Of a DNA stretch of 64,000 nt, positions 22,413 through 30,322 are shown piece by piece. The notes under the pieces are model-generated. The model made no database searches. It saw only the letters and a program-made list of their open reading frames with translations, and had not been told where the DNA came from. Numbering within the stretch: the stretch's first letter is position 1; every line of letters starts with the position of its first letter. The translations under genes were made by a program, and so were the position numbers. Origin of the DNA: Bryobacteraceae bacterium. GTDB lineage: Bacteria; Acidobacteriota; Terriglobia; Bryobacterales; Bryobacteraceae. Location: assembly GCA_019748195.1 (NCBI GenBank), contig JAIEPW010000021.1, positions 24,118 to 88,117 on the forward strand. The letters are read 5' to 3'.

Positions 22413-22895
22413 CTACCGGAGCGCCAGGCTCGCCATCGTCATCGCGATGCCTTCCTCGTACACCGGCACCAGATCCTCATGCAGCGACTCGTATCCCGAC
22501 AAATGACCCACTAGTCCGCCGATGCGCTTTCCATCCGTGATGCAGTAATAGAATCGCGTCACGAACTGACCCTGTGCATCGCGCATCGGGATCGCGATCT
22601 CGATTGTCTCCAGCTTCCCCTTCCGTCCCTGCTTGCGGTCGCCTTTCTCCAGCGCCTTCAACCCCGCGCCGCGAGTCCGGATCAGCGCCTCCAGCCAGGC
22701 CTCCGCACTTCGGCCTTTCAGCGCCTCCACCGGCTGCAATTCGATATACACGAACGGAACCGCCTTGCCGAACTCCGGCTCGATTCGCGCTCCGTTTACA
22801 ACCCACCCGGCCGGCGGCATAAAGCGCAGGCCCTGAAAATCCGCCGCCGCCACCGCCAGCATCGTCGCGAAGAAGAAGAGGAATGCTTTCTTCAA
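22413..22895 (-). CDS. Hypothetical secreted protein
   Basis: 160 residues. A signal peptide (KKAFLFFFATMLAVAAA) starts at TTG 22895 with GAGG 4 bases upstream. The mature part is about 140 residues with alternating hydrophobic segments (WVVNGARIEPEF, FVYIELQPVEAL, FVTRFYYCITDGKRIGGLVGHL) suggesting a small beta-rich fold like PsbP/DUF1795-type proteins, but I cannot assign a family. Divergent from the META/DUF4377 gene with a 25-base gap. Confidence 0.7.
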   Translation of the reverse strand: MKKAFLFFFATMLAVAAADFQGLRFMPPAGWVVNGARIEPEFGKAVPFVYIELQPVEALKGRSAEAWLEALIRTRGAGLKALEKGDRKQGRKGKLETIEIAIPMRDAQGQFVTRFYYCITDGKRIGGLVGHLSGYESLHEDLVPVYEEGIAMTMASLALR

Positions 22896-22920
22896 GCGGC
22901 CTCAGCGTACCATAAAGAAA

Positions 22921-23550
22921 ATGACGGCGAAAACGGCGTCCCTGCTTCTGGCCGCGATCCCGCTCGCCCGAGCCCAGAGTATGGACCCTTCAAAATGGCG
23001 CCTGGATGGACATTCCGTGATGCTGACGCTGCGGCAGGAGCGTTTCTCACTGGAGGGATGCAACATCATGAACGGCTCCTTCGAGCTGTCCGGCAACCGT
23101 CTGAAGGCAAGCCCGGGGATCTCCACGCGGCGTGCTTGCGAGCCCGAACGCATGAAGCTCGATGCCGCCGTGCTTGGCGAACTGGAAGCAGGCGTGAACG
23201 TCGCGGTGGATGGCGATCGCCTCACCACCGTCGCAGGGTCTTCCAGGCGAACCTGGACCCGCGTTCCCCTGGCGTCCGGCCAGGCCGTGACTAAGTTCGT
23301 GTACGTGGCGTCCCAGCGCCAGGATTGCATCGGCGAAGCACCCATGAAGTGCCTTCAAATCCGCGAATCGCCCGCCGATCCCTGGCAGCTCTTCTACGGC
23401 GAGATAGTCGGTTTCCGGCACCAGCCGGGAATCGAATACCGGCTCCGTATTCTGGAGGAGAGGGTCGAAAACCCGCCCGCGGACGGCTCCTCGGTCCTCT
23501 GGTATTTGGACCTGATCGTCGAGCAGAAAGTAGTGGATCCGAAAAAGTAA
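22921..23550 (+). CDS. META-domain plus DUF4377 secreted protein
   Basis: 209 residues with a short signal peptide ending AIPLARA (about 18). The N-terminal half (about 25-115) resembles the META/HslJ fold (WRLDGHSVMLTLRQERFSLEGCN, then RRACEPERMKLDAAV), and the C-terminal half (about 120-205) matches DUF4377 (VYVASQRQDCIGEAPMKCLQ, then FRHQPGIEYRLRILEERV). Such proteins are linked to envelope stress or antibiotic tolerance in some bacteria; function here is unknown. Cysteines in DUF4377 (CIG, KCLQ) may form a disulfide. Confidence 0.8.
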   Translation: MTAKTASLLLAAIPLARAQSMDPSKWRLDGHSVMLTLRQERFSLEGCNIMNGSFELSGNRLKASPGISTRRACEPERMKLDAAVLGELEAGVNVAVDGDRLTTVAGSSRRTWTRVPLASGQAVTKFVYVASQRQDCIGEAPMKCLQIRESPADPWQLFYGEIVGFRHQPGIEYRLRILEERVENPPADGSSVLWYLDLIVEQKVVDPKK

Positions 23551-23691
23551 TCCGTTCCACTCCCCCTCGCGGGCCTGGGCTGCCGGCCCTCCGCTCGCTT
23601 CGCCGTGGCCGATGCCCCCGCCGCATGAATCAAAATCTGCCGCGTCAGCCCGCCAGGCATCCGATTTCTCGCCGGACGTATGGCCCGGCGC

Positions 23692-24879
23692 TTATTGCGC
23701 CGCGCCGGACTGCGCGGACACCAGCGCGGACGGGGAATAGGCGTGCAGTTGCTGGAAGTAGTTCTGCCGCGAGAGCGTGCGGTAGATCGCTCCGGCAACG
23801 CCGCTGGCCACCGGCCCGCTAACCGCCTTGCCGCCGGTCAGCATCACCACCACGGAGAGCTTCGTCTTGCCGACCTCATTGAAGCTGGCGAACCAGCCGA
23901 GGTGCGTAGGCATCCGGAAGTCAGTGCAGGTGCCGGTCTTGCCGAACAACGGTTCATTCGGATCGTAGGCGGCGCGGCGCGCCGTTCCGAACTCCACCGC
24001 CCCCATCATGCCCGGCTTCACTTCCGGAATCAGCGACTCGATCTCCAGGTGGCGCTTCACCCGCGGCACGAAGGCCTGCAGTTCCTCCACGCTCCTCGGA
24101 TGCTGCAGGTACAGAAGAGTGCCGCCGTTCGCCAGCGCACCCATCATCGCGCCCAACTGCAGCGGGGTGATGGTGATCCCCTGCCCGAAGCTGGTCATCA
24201 TTCCCAACCCGCCTCCCGCCGGAGGTTCCGCCGGCCACGTCCCGGCTTGCTCTTCCGGGATGCCCAGTCCCGCTTTCTCTCCCAGCCCGAACGTCCGCGC
24301 ATACTCGGTCAGCCGGTCATAGCCCAGCTTCAAACCGATCCGGGCGAAATACGGGTTGTTCGACACCGCCAGGGCCTCGGTCAGATCCATGCGCTGCCAC
24401 CGCGACAGCTTCACCGGAGTCGATCGGTCGATCAGGCTCTCCTGCAACCCCGCAAGCGCCGCCATCACCTTGATCGTCGAACACGGCGTGTACCCGCTCC
24501 GGAATGCCAGCTTTTGATTCACGATCGTCAGCACGCGCCCTGTGTTGGCGTCCGAAACCAGAACGGAACCGTTTAAGTTGCCCAAGGCTTCTACGGCCGC
24601 CCGGCGGACTACCAGGTCCTCGCCGTCAATCTGGTCGCCTTCGGTGGCGTCCGCCACGTAATTCGGAGCGCTCCATTGGCCGCCGCTCCACCGCCGGAAT
24701 CGCGATTTCGCCTTTTTCGCGGTCGCGGTCTTGGTAGCGGCGGGCTTCGCGGCCTTGGTTGTCGCCGCGTTCTTGGCTGTAGGCTTTACAGACGAGGCTC
24801 TGGCTTTGGCCGCATCTGCCGTACTGCAAAGGAGAAAGCTAAAGGAGAGTATGAGTAGACCAGGGATAGATGTATGCAT
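23692..24879 (-). CDS. Transpeptidase-only penicillin-binding protein
   Basis: 395 residues with a signal peptide (about 1-23), a Lys/Ala/Thr-rich linker (about 24-60) and a transpeptidase domain (about 95-380). Active-site motifs are STIK (Ser134-Lys137), SNN (173-175) and KTG (314-316), all intact. The N-terminal dimerisation domain of class B PBPs is missing, so this is a minimal D,D-transpeptidase or a penicillin-binding beta-lactam-sensing-like protein. It is monocistronic, with a 141-base gap to the convergent DUF4377 gene. Enzymatic role in wall synthesis is inferred. Confidence 0.87.
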   Translation of the reverse strand: MHTSIPGLLILSFSFLLCSTADAAKARASSVKPTAKNAATTKAAKPAATKTATAKKAKSRFRRWSGGQWSAPNYVADATEGDQIDGEDLVVRRAAVEALGNLNGSVLVSDANTGRVLTIVNQKLAFRSGYTPCSTIKVMAALAGLQESLIDRSTPVKLSRWQRMDLTEALAVSNNPYFARIGLKLGYDRLTEYARTFGLGEKAGLGIPEEQAGTWPAEPPAGGGLGMMTSFGQGITITPLQLGAMMGALANGGTLLYLQHPRSVEELQAFVPRVKRHLEIESLIPEVKPGMMGAVEFGTARRAAYDPNEPLFGKTGTCTDFRMPTHLGWFASFNEVGKTKLSVVVMLTGGKAVSGPVASGVAGAIYRTLSRQNYFQQLHAYSPSALVSAQSGAAQ

Positions 24880-25174
24880 TTACTGTCCATATGTCTTCCT
24901 CCGAACGGTTGGCCCGGTTTTACCGGACTCTTCTTTGCACTTGTCGTTGGGCCGTTCGGCGTACATAACGTACTATCGGCCGTCACTCAATACCACTATA
25001 ATCTACGTGACACACCCCTCCGGCGTCAAGAAGTACTTCCCTTGCAAGAAGATCCCGACTTTCGCCAGTGACAGCCGGAATGCCCGGCGCCTGCGGGAAA
25101 AACGCCGGGCGATTTGTAGCCCTTTCGCCTACGGGGCTTACGTTAGAGGGTGCCGGCGATAAAATGGTTGCGAC
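24880..25174. other. Intergenic region upstream of PBP and yjbQ
   Basis: 295 bases between divergent genes. It contains a perfect TATAAT at 24997-25002 with no good partner -35 on either strand, a hairpin GCCCGGCG...CGCCGGGC (25082-25089 with 25103-25110, 13-base loop), and TAAAAT shortly before the yjbQ ATG, which has no Shine-Dalgarno. No convincing reading frame or riboswitch was seen. Confidence 0.5.
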
Positions 25175-25594
25175 ATGCGGCAGTTCACGTCCTCCATCGA
25201 GATCCGTACCAGTGGGAAGGGCTTTCACGACTTCACCTTCCAGGTCACCCGCTGGGTTTCCGAATGCGCGGTTCAAACCGGGTTGCTCACTCTCTTCGTG
25301 CAGCACACCTCGGCTTCCCTGCTGATTCAGGAAAACGCCGACCCCGAAGTCCGGGTAGACCTGGAGCGTTACTTCGACCGCATCGCCCCGGAAAACGATC
25401 CGCTATACAGCCACACCTCGGAGGGCCCGGACGACATGCCCTCTCACATCCGTTCCGCCCTTACGCAAACTTCACTATCGATCCCCGTGATCGACGGCCG
25501 GCCCGCGCTCGGCACTTGGCAGGGGATCTATCTGTTCGAGCACCGGCGGCATCCCCACCGCCGGACTGTGGCGCTGCACCTCTTCGGGGCATGA
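25175..25594 (+). CDS. yjbQ: YjbQ/UPF0047 family, secondary thiamine-phosphate synthase-like
   Basis: 139 residues, the usual family size. The motifs FVQHTSASLLIQENADP and the C-terminal LGTWQGIYLFEHRRHPHRR are diagnostic of YjbQ (TIGR00149). The family has weak thiamine-phosphate synthase activity in vitro; its physiological role is unclear. Start ATG 25175 without Shine-Dalgarno. Confidence 0.93.
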   Translation: MRQFTSSIEIRTSGKGFHDFTFQVTRWVSECAVQTGLLTLFVQHTSASLLIQENADPEVRVDLERYFDRIAPENDPLYSHTSEGPDDMPSHIRSALTQTSLSIPVIDGRPALGTWQGIYLFEHRRHPHRRTVALHLFGA

Positions 25595-25648
25595 CCCGCT
25601 TGGCGAACCGCCATCACCGCGATAGACTGTCTGGAACAAAGGTCGGAC

Positions 25649-26407
25649 ATGCGGAACACACTTGCCCTCTTCTTCTCAGCCGGTATTCTCCTGGCTGCTG
25701 ACTTCTGGACCACCAAGCCCTTCACCGAGTGGAGCGATAAGGAAATCGCCAAGATCGTAAGCGATTCGCCGTGGGCCAGGCGCGTATCGATTTCAATGGG
25801 CTTGCCCCCCAGCGGCATGGATCATCCAGGGGCCGGCGGGCGGCGCGGCGGCGCCGGCGCGATGGGCGGCGTTTCCGGCGATGCATCCACGCAGATCCCC
25901 GGAGCCGCCGGGGGCAGCGGCGGTGGAATGTCCGCCGGCGAGATGGGCGCTCCAGGCGGGGGCGTTGCTCCCTCCATCACCTTCGTCGTGCGCTGGCAGA
26001 CCGCCATGCCCGTCAAACAAGCCTTGATGAAGAACAAGTACGGCGCCGAAGCCGCCGGATCCGAAGAAGCCAAACGATTCCTGGCCCAGGAGGAGAAGAA
26101 CTACGTCCTGGTGCTGCAGGGGCTTCCCAAGATGCTGGCCGGCGCCGCTGCCCAGGGCGACAACGGAGCCGAGAAGTTCAAGCAGGGCATCTCGCTGCAG
26201 CGCAAGGGTAAGGAGCCCATCGTCGCGGAGAAGCTGCAGTTGGTGCCGCAGGAAAAAACCGTCGACCTCTACATCCTCTTCCCCCGCTCCGAAGCCATCT
26301 CCCTCGACGATAAGGAGGTGGAGTTCGTCTGCAAAATGCCGCGCGCCGACGTCAAGCAGAAGTTCAAGCTCAAGGACATGGTGTTCCAGGACAAGCTGGC
26401 GCTGTGA
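25649..26407 (+). CDS. Secreted protein with Gly/Met-rich insert, acidobacterial type
   Basis: 252 residues. A signal peptide (about 1-17) is followed by FWTTKPFTEWSDKEIAKIVSDSPWARR, a motif I associate with uncharacterised acidobacterial secreted proteins. Residues about 52-112 are low-complexity, rich in Gly, Ala and Met. The C-terminal half (about 112-252) looks globular, with VVRWQTAMPVKQAL and SEAISLDDKEVEFVC. Function unknown. The stop overlaps the start of the mpg gene, so they are probably co-transcribed. Confidence 0.7.
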   Translation: MRNTLALFFSAGILLAADFWTTKPFTEWSDKEIAKIVSDSPWARRVSISMGLPPSGMDHPGAGGRRGGAGAMGGVSGDASTQIPGAAGGSGGGMSAGEMGAPGGGVAPSITFVVRWQTAMPVKQALMKNKYGAEAAGSEEAKRFLAQEEKNYVLVLQGLPKMLAGAAAQGDNGAEKFKQGISLQRKGKEPIVAEKLQLVPQEKTVDLYILFPRSEAISLDDKEVEFVCKMPRADVKQKFKLKDMVFQDKLAL

Positions 26408-26997
26408 TGGCCGGCGCGGTGATCCTGCCGCGCAGCTTCTATGCGCGCCCCGCCGAAACCGTGGCCCGCGACCTCCTGGGCAAGATCCTCGTTCATGGAC
26501 CAGCCGCCGGACGCATCGTCGAGGTGGAAGCCTACCTCGGCGAAAGCGATCCGGCCGCCCATGCCTTCCGCGGACTGACGCCCCGAACCCGCGTCCTCTA
26601 CGGCGATCCCGGCCACGCCTACGTCTATCTGATCTACGGAATGTACGAATGCCTGAACCTGGTGGCCGAGCCTCCTGGTTCGCCCGGCTGCGTCCTGATC
26701 CGCGCCTTGGAACCGCTGGCCGGCATCGCCGCCATGCGTAAGCGGCGTCCCCAGGTCCACGCCGTTCATCAACTTGCCAGCGGTCCGGGGAAACTTACCC
26801 GCGCCATGGCAATCACCCGGCGGCACAACGGCGCGGACCTCACGGCCGGACTCCTCCGCGTAGAAGCCGACGGCTGGTGTCCGCCGGCGACCGCTGTCTC
26901 GCCCCGCATCGGCATCCGCTCCGCCGCCGACTGGCCGCTTCGTTTCTACGTGGAGGGGAATCCCGCGGTCAGCCGGTCGCGATCGGTCTCTGACTAG
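26407..26997 (+). CDS. mpg: DNA-3-methyladenine glycosylase (AAG/Mpg family)
   Basis: Base-excision repair enzyme that removes alkylated purines. 196 residues from ATG 26407, which shares bases with the preceding stop (TGATG; GTG 26404 is an alternative). The family motif around the catalytic Glu is VEVEAYLGESDPAAHAFRG, followed by TRVLYGDPGHAYVYLIYGMYECLN. The length matches bacterial AAG. The stop TAG shares the tetranucleotide CTAG with the stop of the convergent gene. Confidence 0.95.
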   Translation: MAGAVILPRSFYARPAETVARDLLGKILVHGPAAGRIVEVEAYLGESDPAAHAFRGLTPRTRVLYGDPGHAYVYLIYGMYECLNLVAEPPGSPGCVLIRALEPLAGIAAMRKRRPQVHAVHQLASGPGKLTRAMAITRRHNGADLTAGLLRVEADGWCPPATAVSPRIGIRSAADWPLRFYVEGNPAVSRSRSVSD

Positions 26998-27305
26998 TGC
27001 TTGTGCTCCGCCGCGGCGCCCTTCATTTCCTTGCCGCCCATCCTCGCGCAACCCATTCCGGACTCCTGCATCGCCTTCCGCTGTTCCAGCAACTCCTCGA
27101 TCAACGCTGCCATCGCGTCCACCTTCGCGGCGCCGGCGGCCGCCTTCATCGCCGCCAGCTTCTTGTCGATCCTGGCATTCATCGCCTGCATCTCCACCGC
27201 CTTGGCGCCCTTGCCCTGCTGCATGCGGTTGCAGCAACTGCCGTTGGCGGGGTTCTGTGCGAGCAACAGCCCCGACAAGGCCATCCCTGCTAGGAAAAGT
27301 CTCAC
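26994..27305 (-). CDS. Small secreted Cys/Met/His-rich protein
   Basis: 103 residues. The GTG at 27305 is chosen because GGAGG stands 6 bases upstream; the frame is open much further back without signal. A signal peptide (MRLFLAGMALSGLLLA) leads to a short mature chain with SCCNRM, nine to ten methionines, ARIDKKLAAMKAAAGAAKVDAMAAL helices, CARMGGKEMKG and a terminal EHKH. The composition suggests a metal-binding helical protein, but no family is recognised. Confidence 0.7.
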   Translation of the reverse strand: MRLFLAGMALSGLLLAQNPANGSCCNRMQQGKGAKAVEMQAMNARIDKKLAAMKAAAGAAKVDAMAALIEELLEQRKAMQESGMGCARMGGKEMKGAAAEHKH

Positions 27306-27382
27306 CCGACACCTCCAGAATGAGACAGGATGCATCCCGGCGAGCTCAGGTGACACGACCGGCCGGCACACCAAAAGAGAAA

Positions 27383-27411
27383 ACGGCCGCGGACCAAAAG
27401 TCCGCGGCCGT
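27383..27411 (-). terminator. Rho-independent terminator of the PEP-CTERM gene
   Basis: A perfect 12-bp stem, ACGGCCGCGGAC (27383-27394) with GTCCGCGGCCGT (27400-27411), closes a 5-base loop. On the minus strand it is followed by TTTTCTCTTTT, 24 bases after the PEP-CTERM stop codon. Confidence 0.85.
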
Positions 27412-27435
27412 CTGGCCGAAAAGTGCTTACGGCGT

Positions 27436-28143
27436 TTACCGCTTACGGCGGGCGAGAGCGAGGCCAACCAGGCCCGCGCCCAACAATCCCATCGTCGCCG
27501 GCTCGGGAACCGGCACGTCACCCGGAGGATTGTCACTCGGAACCGGAATGAGCACGAACGCATCGCTGTTGCCGCTGGTTCCGATTGCCTGGACGTGCAG
27601 CCCAACCCGCAGCCCAGCCGATCCGCCCGCGTCCAGGGCAGCCAGAACGTCCGCGTAAGTCTTGCCGGCTGCGATGTTGAATACAATCCGTAGAACCTCA
27701 CCCGGGTTTATGCCGTTCGCTGAAACCGGAGAATCGGAGTCTGCCGACAAGTCGCCGGTGGTGACGAAGGGTGGGCTCGCCGTATTGCCGCTCGGCAGGT
27801 CGCCGGGACTCGCCGTGGCGGAGAAGGCTACGCCGGCGAAGTTGGTAATCGTAAAGACGTCCGCGAGGACGCGCGGCGACGCGTCGTCGAAGTAAACGTC
27901 CGTAATGGAAGACGGGATCGGCGTCCCCGCATTGCTGTTGAAGAAGTCAAACTGCGCTTTGCCGCCAACTTCGCTGACACCGATGTAGAGCTGGTTATCG
28001 AAGTCATTGCACTGCCCACTGTTGCCGCCCGTCGCCGCATTATCTCCAATGCAGCTAAACGTGAAATACGTCACCGGTCCTGCCTGCAACGCCCCCGATC
28101 CGCATACGATCATTGCTGCTAACGCTGATATCTTGATCTGCAA
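27436..28143 (-). CDS. PEP-CTERM sorting domain protein
   Basis: 235 residues from TTG 28143, with GAGAGG 8 bases upstream; TTG 28176 is an alternative that adds 11 polar residues. A signal peptide (KISALAAMIVCGSGALQA) is followed by a Gly/Asp/Ser-rich beta-type domain and the sorting tail VPEPATMGLLGAGLVGLALA-RRKR: PEP motif, hydrophobic helix, basic end. Such proteins are recognised by exosortase and go to the surface or exopolysaccharide matrix. No exosortase gene is in the window. A strong terminator follows. Confidence 0.92.
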   Translation of the reverse strand: MQIKISALAAMIVCGSGALQAGPVTYFTFSCIGDNAATGGNSGQCNDFDNQLYIGVSEVGGKAQFDFFNSNAGTPIPSSITDVYFDDASPRVLADVFTITNFAGVAFSATASPGDLPSGNTASPPFVTTGDLSADSDSPVSANGINPGEVLRIVFNIAAGKTYADVLAALDAGGSAGLRVGLHVQAIGTSGNSDAFVLIPVPSDNPPGDVPVPEPATMGLLGAGLVGLALARRKR

Positions 28144-28183
28144 TCTGCACGCCTCTCTTTTGTCCCAAGTTTTCAATGTGGTG

Positions 28184-28207
28184 GGTTACCACAGCGCTAG
28201 CGTAACC
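28184..28207. promoter_or_regulatory. Inverted repeat upstream of PEP-CTERM gene
   Basis: GGTTAC (28184-28189) and GTAACC (28202-28207) are inverted around 12 bases that themselves include AGCGCT and GCTAGC palindromes. It lies 41-64 bases upstream of the chosen start. It may be an operator or 5'-UTR hairpin; no regulator can be named. Confidence 0.35.
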
Positions 28208-28297
28208 TAAGTGACGTTTTAAGGTCAAAGCCCTATCCATCCCTTCGGAAGAGCATAAATGTTTTAGAATTATACGCTTATGGGAAAGGAGCACGCT

Positions 28298-28309
28298 GGT
28301 ACTAGTACC
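28298..28309. promoter_or_regulatory. 12-bp perfect palindrome GGTACTAGTACC
   Basis: The palindrome lies between the divergent PEP-CTERM and MocR genes, with a further AGTAC at 28334-28338. AGTACT-type palindromes also precede the second PEP-CTERM gene (33095-33121). A regulator site for either neighbouring gene is inferred. Confidence 0.35.
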
Positions 28310-28422
28310 GAAACGCCGCTAACGACGCGTTTTAGTACGCGCGGGCTAACGTCGTCCTGGAGAACATCCGGACCCAGCAACTTCGGCCGCGTGCGTCCCT
28401 ATGTTATTGTCGAATCAGGCGA

Positions 28423-29895
28423 ATGCTCCCCGACCTCACCCTCGACGAGTCCACCGCCACCCCCCTCTACCGCCAGATCGCCGACCAGCTCCGCCATCTC
28501 ATGCAGCGCGGCCACCTCGCCCCAGGCGACCGCCTCCCTCCCACCAGGACCCTCAGCCTCCACCTCAAAGTCAACCGCGCAACCGTCATCGCCGCCTATG
28601 AAGCACTCGAATCCGAGGGCCTGATCCGCAGCCACGTCGGCCGCGGCAGCTTTGTCGAACGCCTCCCCGCTCTCCCCGGCCCCAAATTGAATTGGGAAGA
28701 AATCCTTGCCTCCGAAGAAGGACTTCCCGCCCCGGTCGCCGCCGAAGCCGAGATCAGCTTCGCGCTGGCGCGTCCCGCCGGGGACTTGTTCCCCGAGGAG
28801 GACTTCCGCGCCACCCTGCGCGAGCTGGCCGCGTCGCGCGAGCTGGGCGGCATCCTCCAGCTCGGCGCGCCCGCCGGCTATGCCCCCCTTCGCCGCTACC
28901 TGCTCCAGAACGCCCGCGAACAGAACGCGGCCGGCGACGATGACGACATCCTGATCACCAGCGGCGTCCAGCAGGGCTTCGACCTGATCCAGCGGCTGCT
29001 GGCCTCGCGCGGCGAAACCGTCGTGATCGAAGATCCGGTTTATCCCGGCCTCAAAAACGTATTCGTCCGCGGCGGCGCCCGCGTCATCGGCGCTCCCGTG
29101 GGCCTCGGCGGCCTGGACATCGATCAGGTGGAACGCATCTTCGAGCGCGAAAGGCCGCGCCTCATGCTGGTGACGCCCAATTACCAAAACCCCACCGGAA
29201 CCTCCCTGTCCGTGGGTTCGCGCCACGCGCTGCTCACCTTTGCCCGGCGCCACGGCGTGGTGTTGGTCGAAAACGACCTGTACTCCGGTCTTCACTACGG
29301 CGACGCGGCGCCCGCTCCCATCAAAAAGCTGGATCAGAACGGCGATACCGTGCTGCTGCGCAGTTTCTCGAAAATCGCTTTCCCCGGCTTGCGCGTGGGC
29401 TGGGTCATCGGCCCTCGCCACTTCATCGGGCGGTTGACCGAAGCCAAGCAGTGGACCGACTTGCACACCGACCAGCTCTCGCAGGCGGCCTTGCTGAAGT
29501 TCGCCCAATCGGGACGCTTGGAAGCGCATTGCGAGAAAATGCGCGCCGAAGGCTTGCGCCGCCTGCGGGCGGCGCTCGCCGCTTGCGAACGCTATCTGCC
29601 CAAAGGCGCCCGCTTCACCCGTCCGTCCGGGGGCATGAACCTGTGGGTCCGGCTTGCCGATCCGGCCGATTCCACGGCGCTGCTCGAAAAGGCGCGAGCC
29701 CGCGGTGTCAGCTATTTGCCTGGAAAGTACTTCGCGGTGGCGCGGGAAGAAGCCGCCAGCCTGCGGATCAGCTTCGCGGGCCTTGATCCCGCCCGTATCG
29801 ATCACGGAATTCGCGTCCTGGGGGAGGTGTTCGCGGCCGACGCCGCCGTCCGCCGGGCCCGTGAACCCGAGGGCCCGGCCCCCGCCCTCGTTTAG
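28423..29895 (+). CDS. MocR-type GntR/aminotransferase transcriptional regulator
   Basis: 490 residues. An N-terminal GntR winged helix (about 8-75, TPLYRQIADQLRHLMQRG and HLKVNRATVIAAYEALESEG) is fused to a fold-type I aminotransferase domain (about 105-470). The PLP lysine is in SFSKIAFPGLRVGW, with LVTPNYQNPTG and the Asp of VLVENDLYSG also present. MocR proteins such as PdxR and GabR sense PLP or PLP adducts; the regulated gene is usually the divergent one, which here is a PEP-CTERM gene and so not an obvious metabolic target. Function in detail unknown. Confidence 0.92.
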   Translation: MLPDLTLDESTATPLYRQIADQLRHLMQRGHLAPGDRLPPTRTLSLHLKVNRATVIAAYEALESEGLIRSHVGRGSFVERLPALPGPKLNWEEILASEEGLPAPVAAEAEISFALARPAGDLFPEEDFRATLRELAASRELGGILQLGAPAGYAPLRRYLLQNAREQNAAGDDDDILITSGVQQGFDLIQRLLASRGETVVIEDPVYPGLKNVFVRGGARVIGAPVGLGGLDIDQVERIFERERPRLMLVTPNYQNPTGTSLSVGSRHALLTFARRHGVVLVENDLYSGLHYGDAAPAPIKKLDQNGDTVLLRSFSKIAFPGLRVGWVIGPRHFIGRLTEAKQWTDLHTDQLSQAALLKFAQSGRLEAHCEKMRAEGLRRLRAALAACERYLPKGARFTRPSGGMNLWVRLADPADSTALLEKARARGVSYLPGKYFAVAREEAASLRISFAGLDPARIDHGIRVLGEVFAADAAVRRAREPEGPAPALV

Positions 29896-29901
29896 ACGTT
29901 C

Positions 29902-30312
29902 TTAACCCATCGCGCTCGACTTCGCCCGCCCCAGCATTTCCTTCACATCACGGCCGATTTCCAGGAACGCATCCAGTTCGCTGGCCTTGCGGCGAAAGCT
30001 GTTGGCGCCCGCCTCCAGCGCTCGAGCCCGGTCCTGGGGCGAGTCGGAACTGGTCAGCACCATCACCGGCACGCCCGGACATCGCTCGCCTTCCCGGATC
30101 GCCCGCAACAACTCCAGGCCGTTGGTCTTCGGCAAGTTGAGGTCCAGGAGAACCAGATCCGGCGAATCACCTGGTTCGCTGAAATAACGCCCCGCATGTT
30201 CCCCGTCGGCGATCACCTCGACATCGATCGCCAGGTTGTGTTCCCGGAATGCCTCCAGGATCAGATAAACGTCAGCGGAGTTGTCTTCCACCAAAACCAC
30301 TTTGCTGTTCAT
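29902..30312 (-). CDS. Single-domain response regulator (Rcp1/CheY-like)
   Basis: 136 residues from ATG 30312, 10 bases after the kinase stop. Receiver-domain residues are present: acidic pair Glu9-Asp10, phospho-acceptor Asp57 in LLDLNLPKTNG, Thr87 and Lys109. There is no output domain, as in Rcp1-type regulators paired with PAS/phytochrome kinases. It almost certainly receives phosphate from the adjacent kinase. It converges with the MocR gene, stops 6 bases apart. Confidence 0.93.
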   Translation of the reverse strand: MNSKVVLVEDNSADVYLILEAFREHNLAIDVEVIADGEHAGRYFSEPGDSPDLVLLDLNLPKTNGLELLRAIREGERCPGVPVMVLTSSDSPQDRARALEAGANSFRRKASELDAFLEIGRDVKEMLGRAKSSAMG

Positions 30313-30322
30313 GGCGCTCAAA

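Noticed and set aside
24880..25174. Riboswitch or small gene in the PBP-yjbQ interval
   Set aside because: No TPP, B12 or other aptamer signature was found even though yjbQ is thiamine-related. A 25-codon frame at 24891 has no Shine-Dalgarno or similarity.
28280..28624. 114-codon frame starting before the MocR gene
   Set aside because: It runs into the MocR coding region in another frame and becomes Ser/Pro-rich there, the mark of a shadow.
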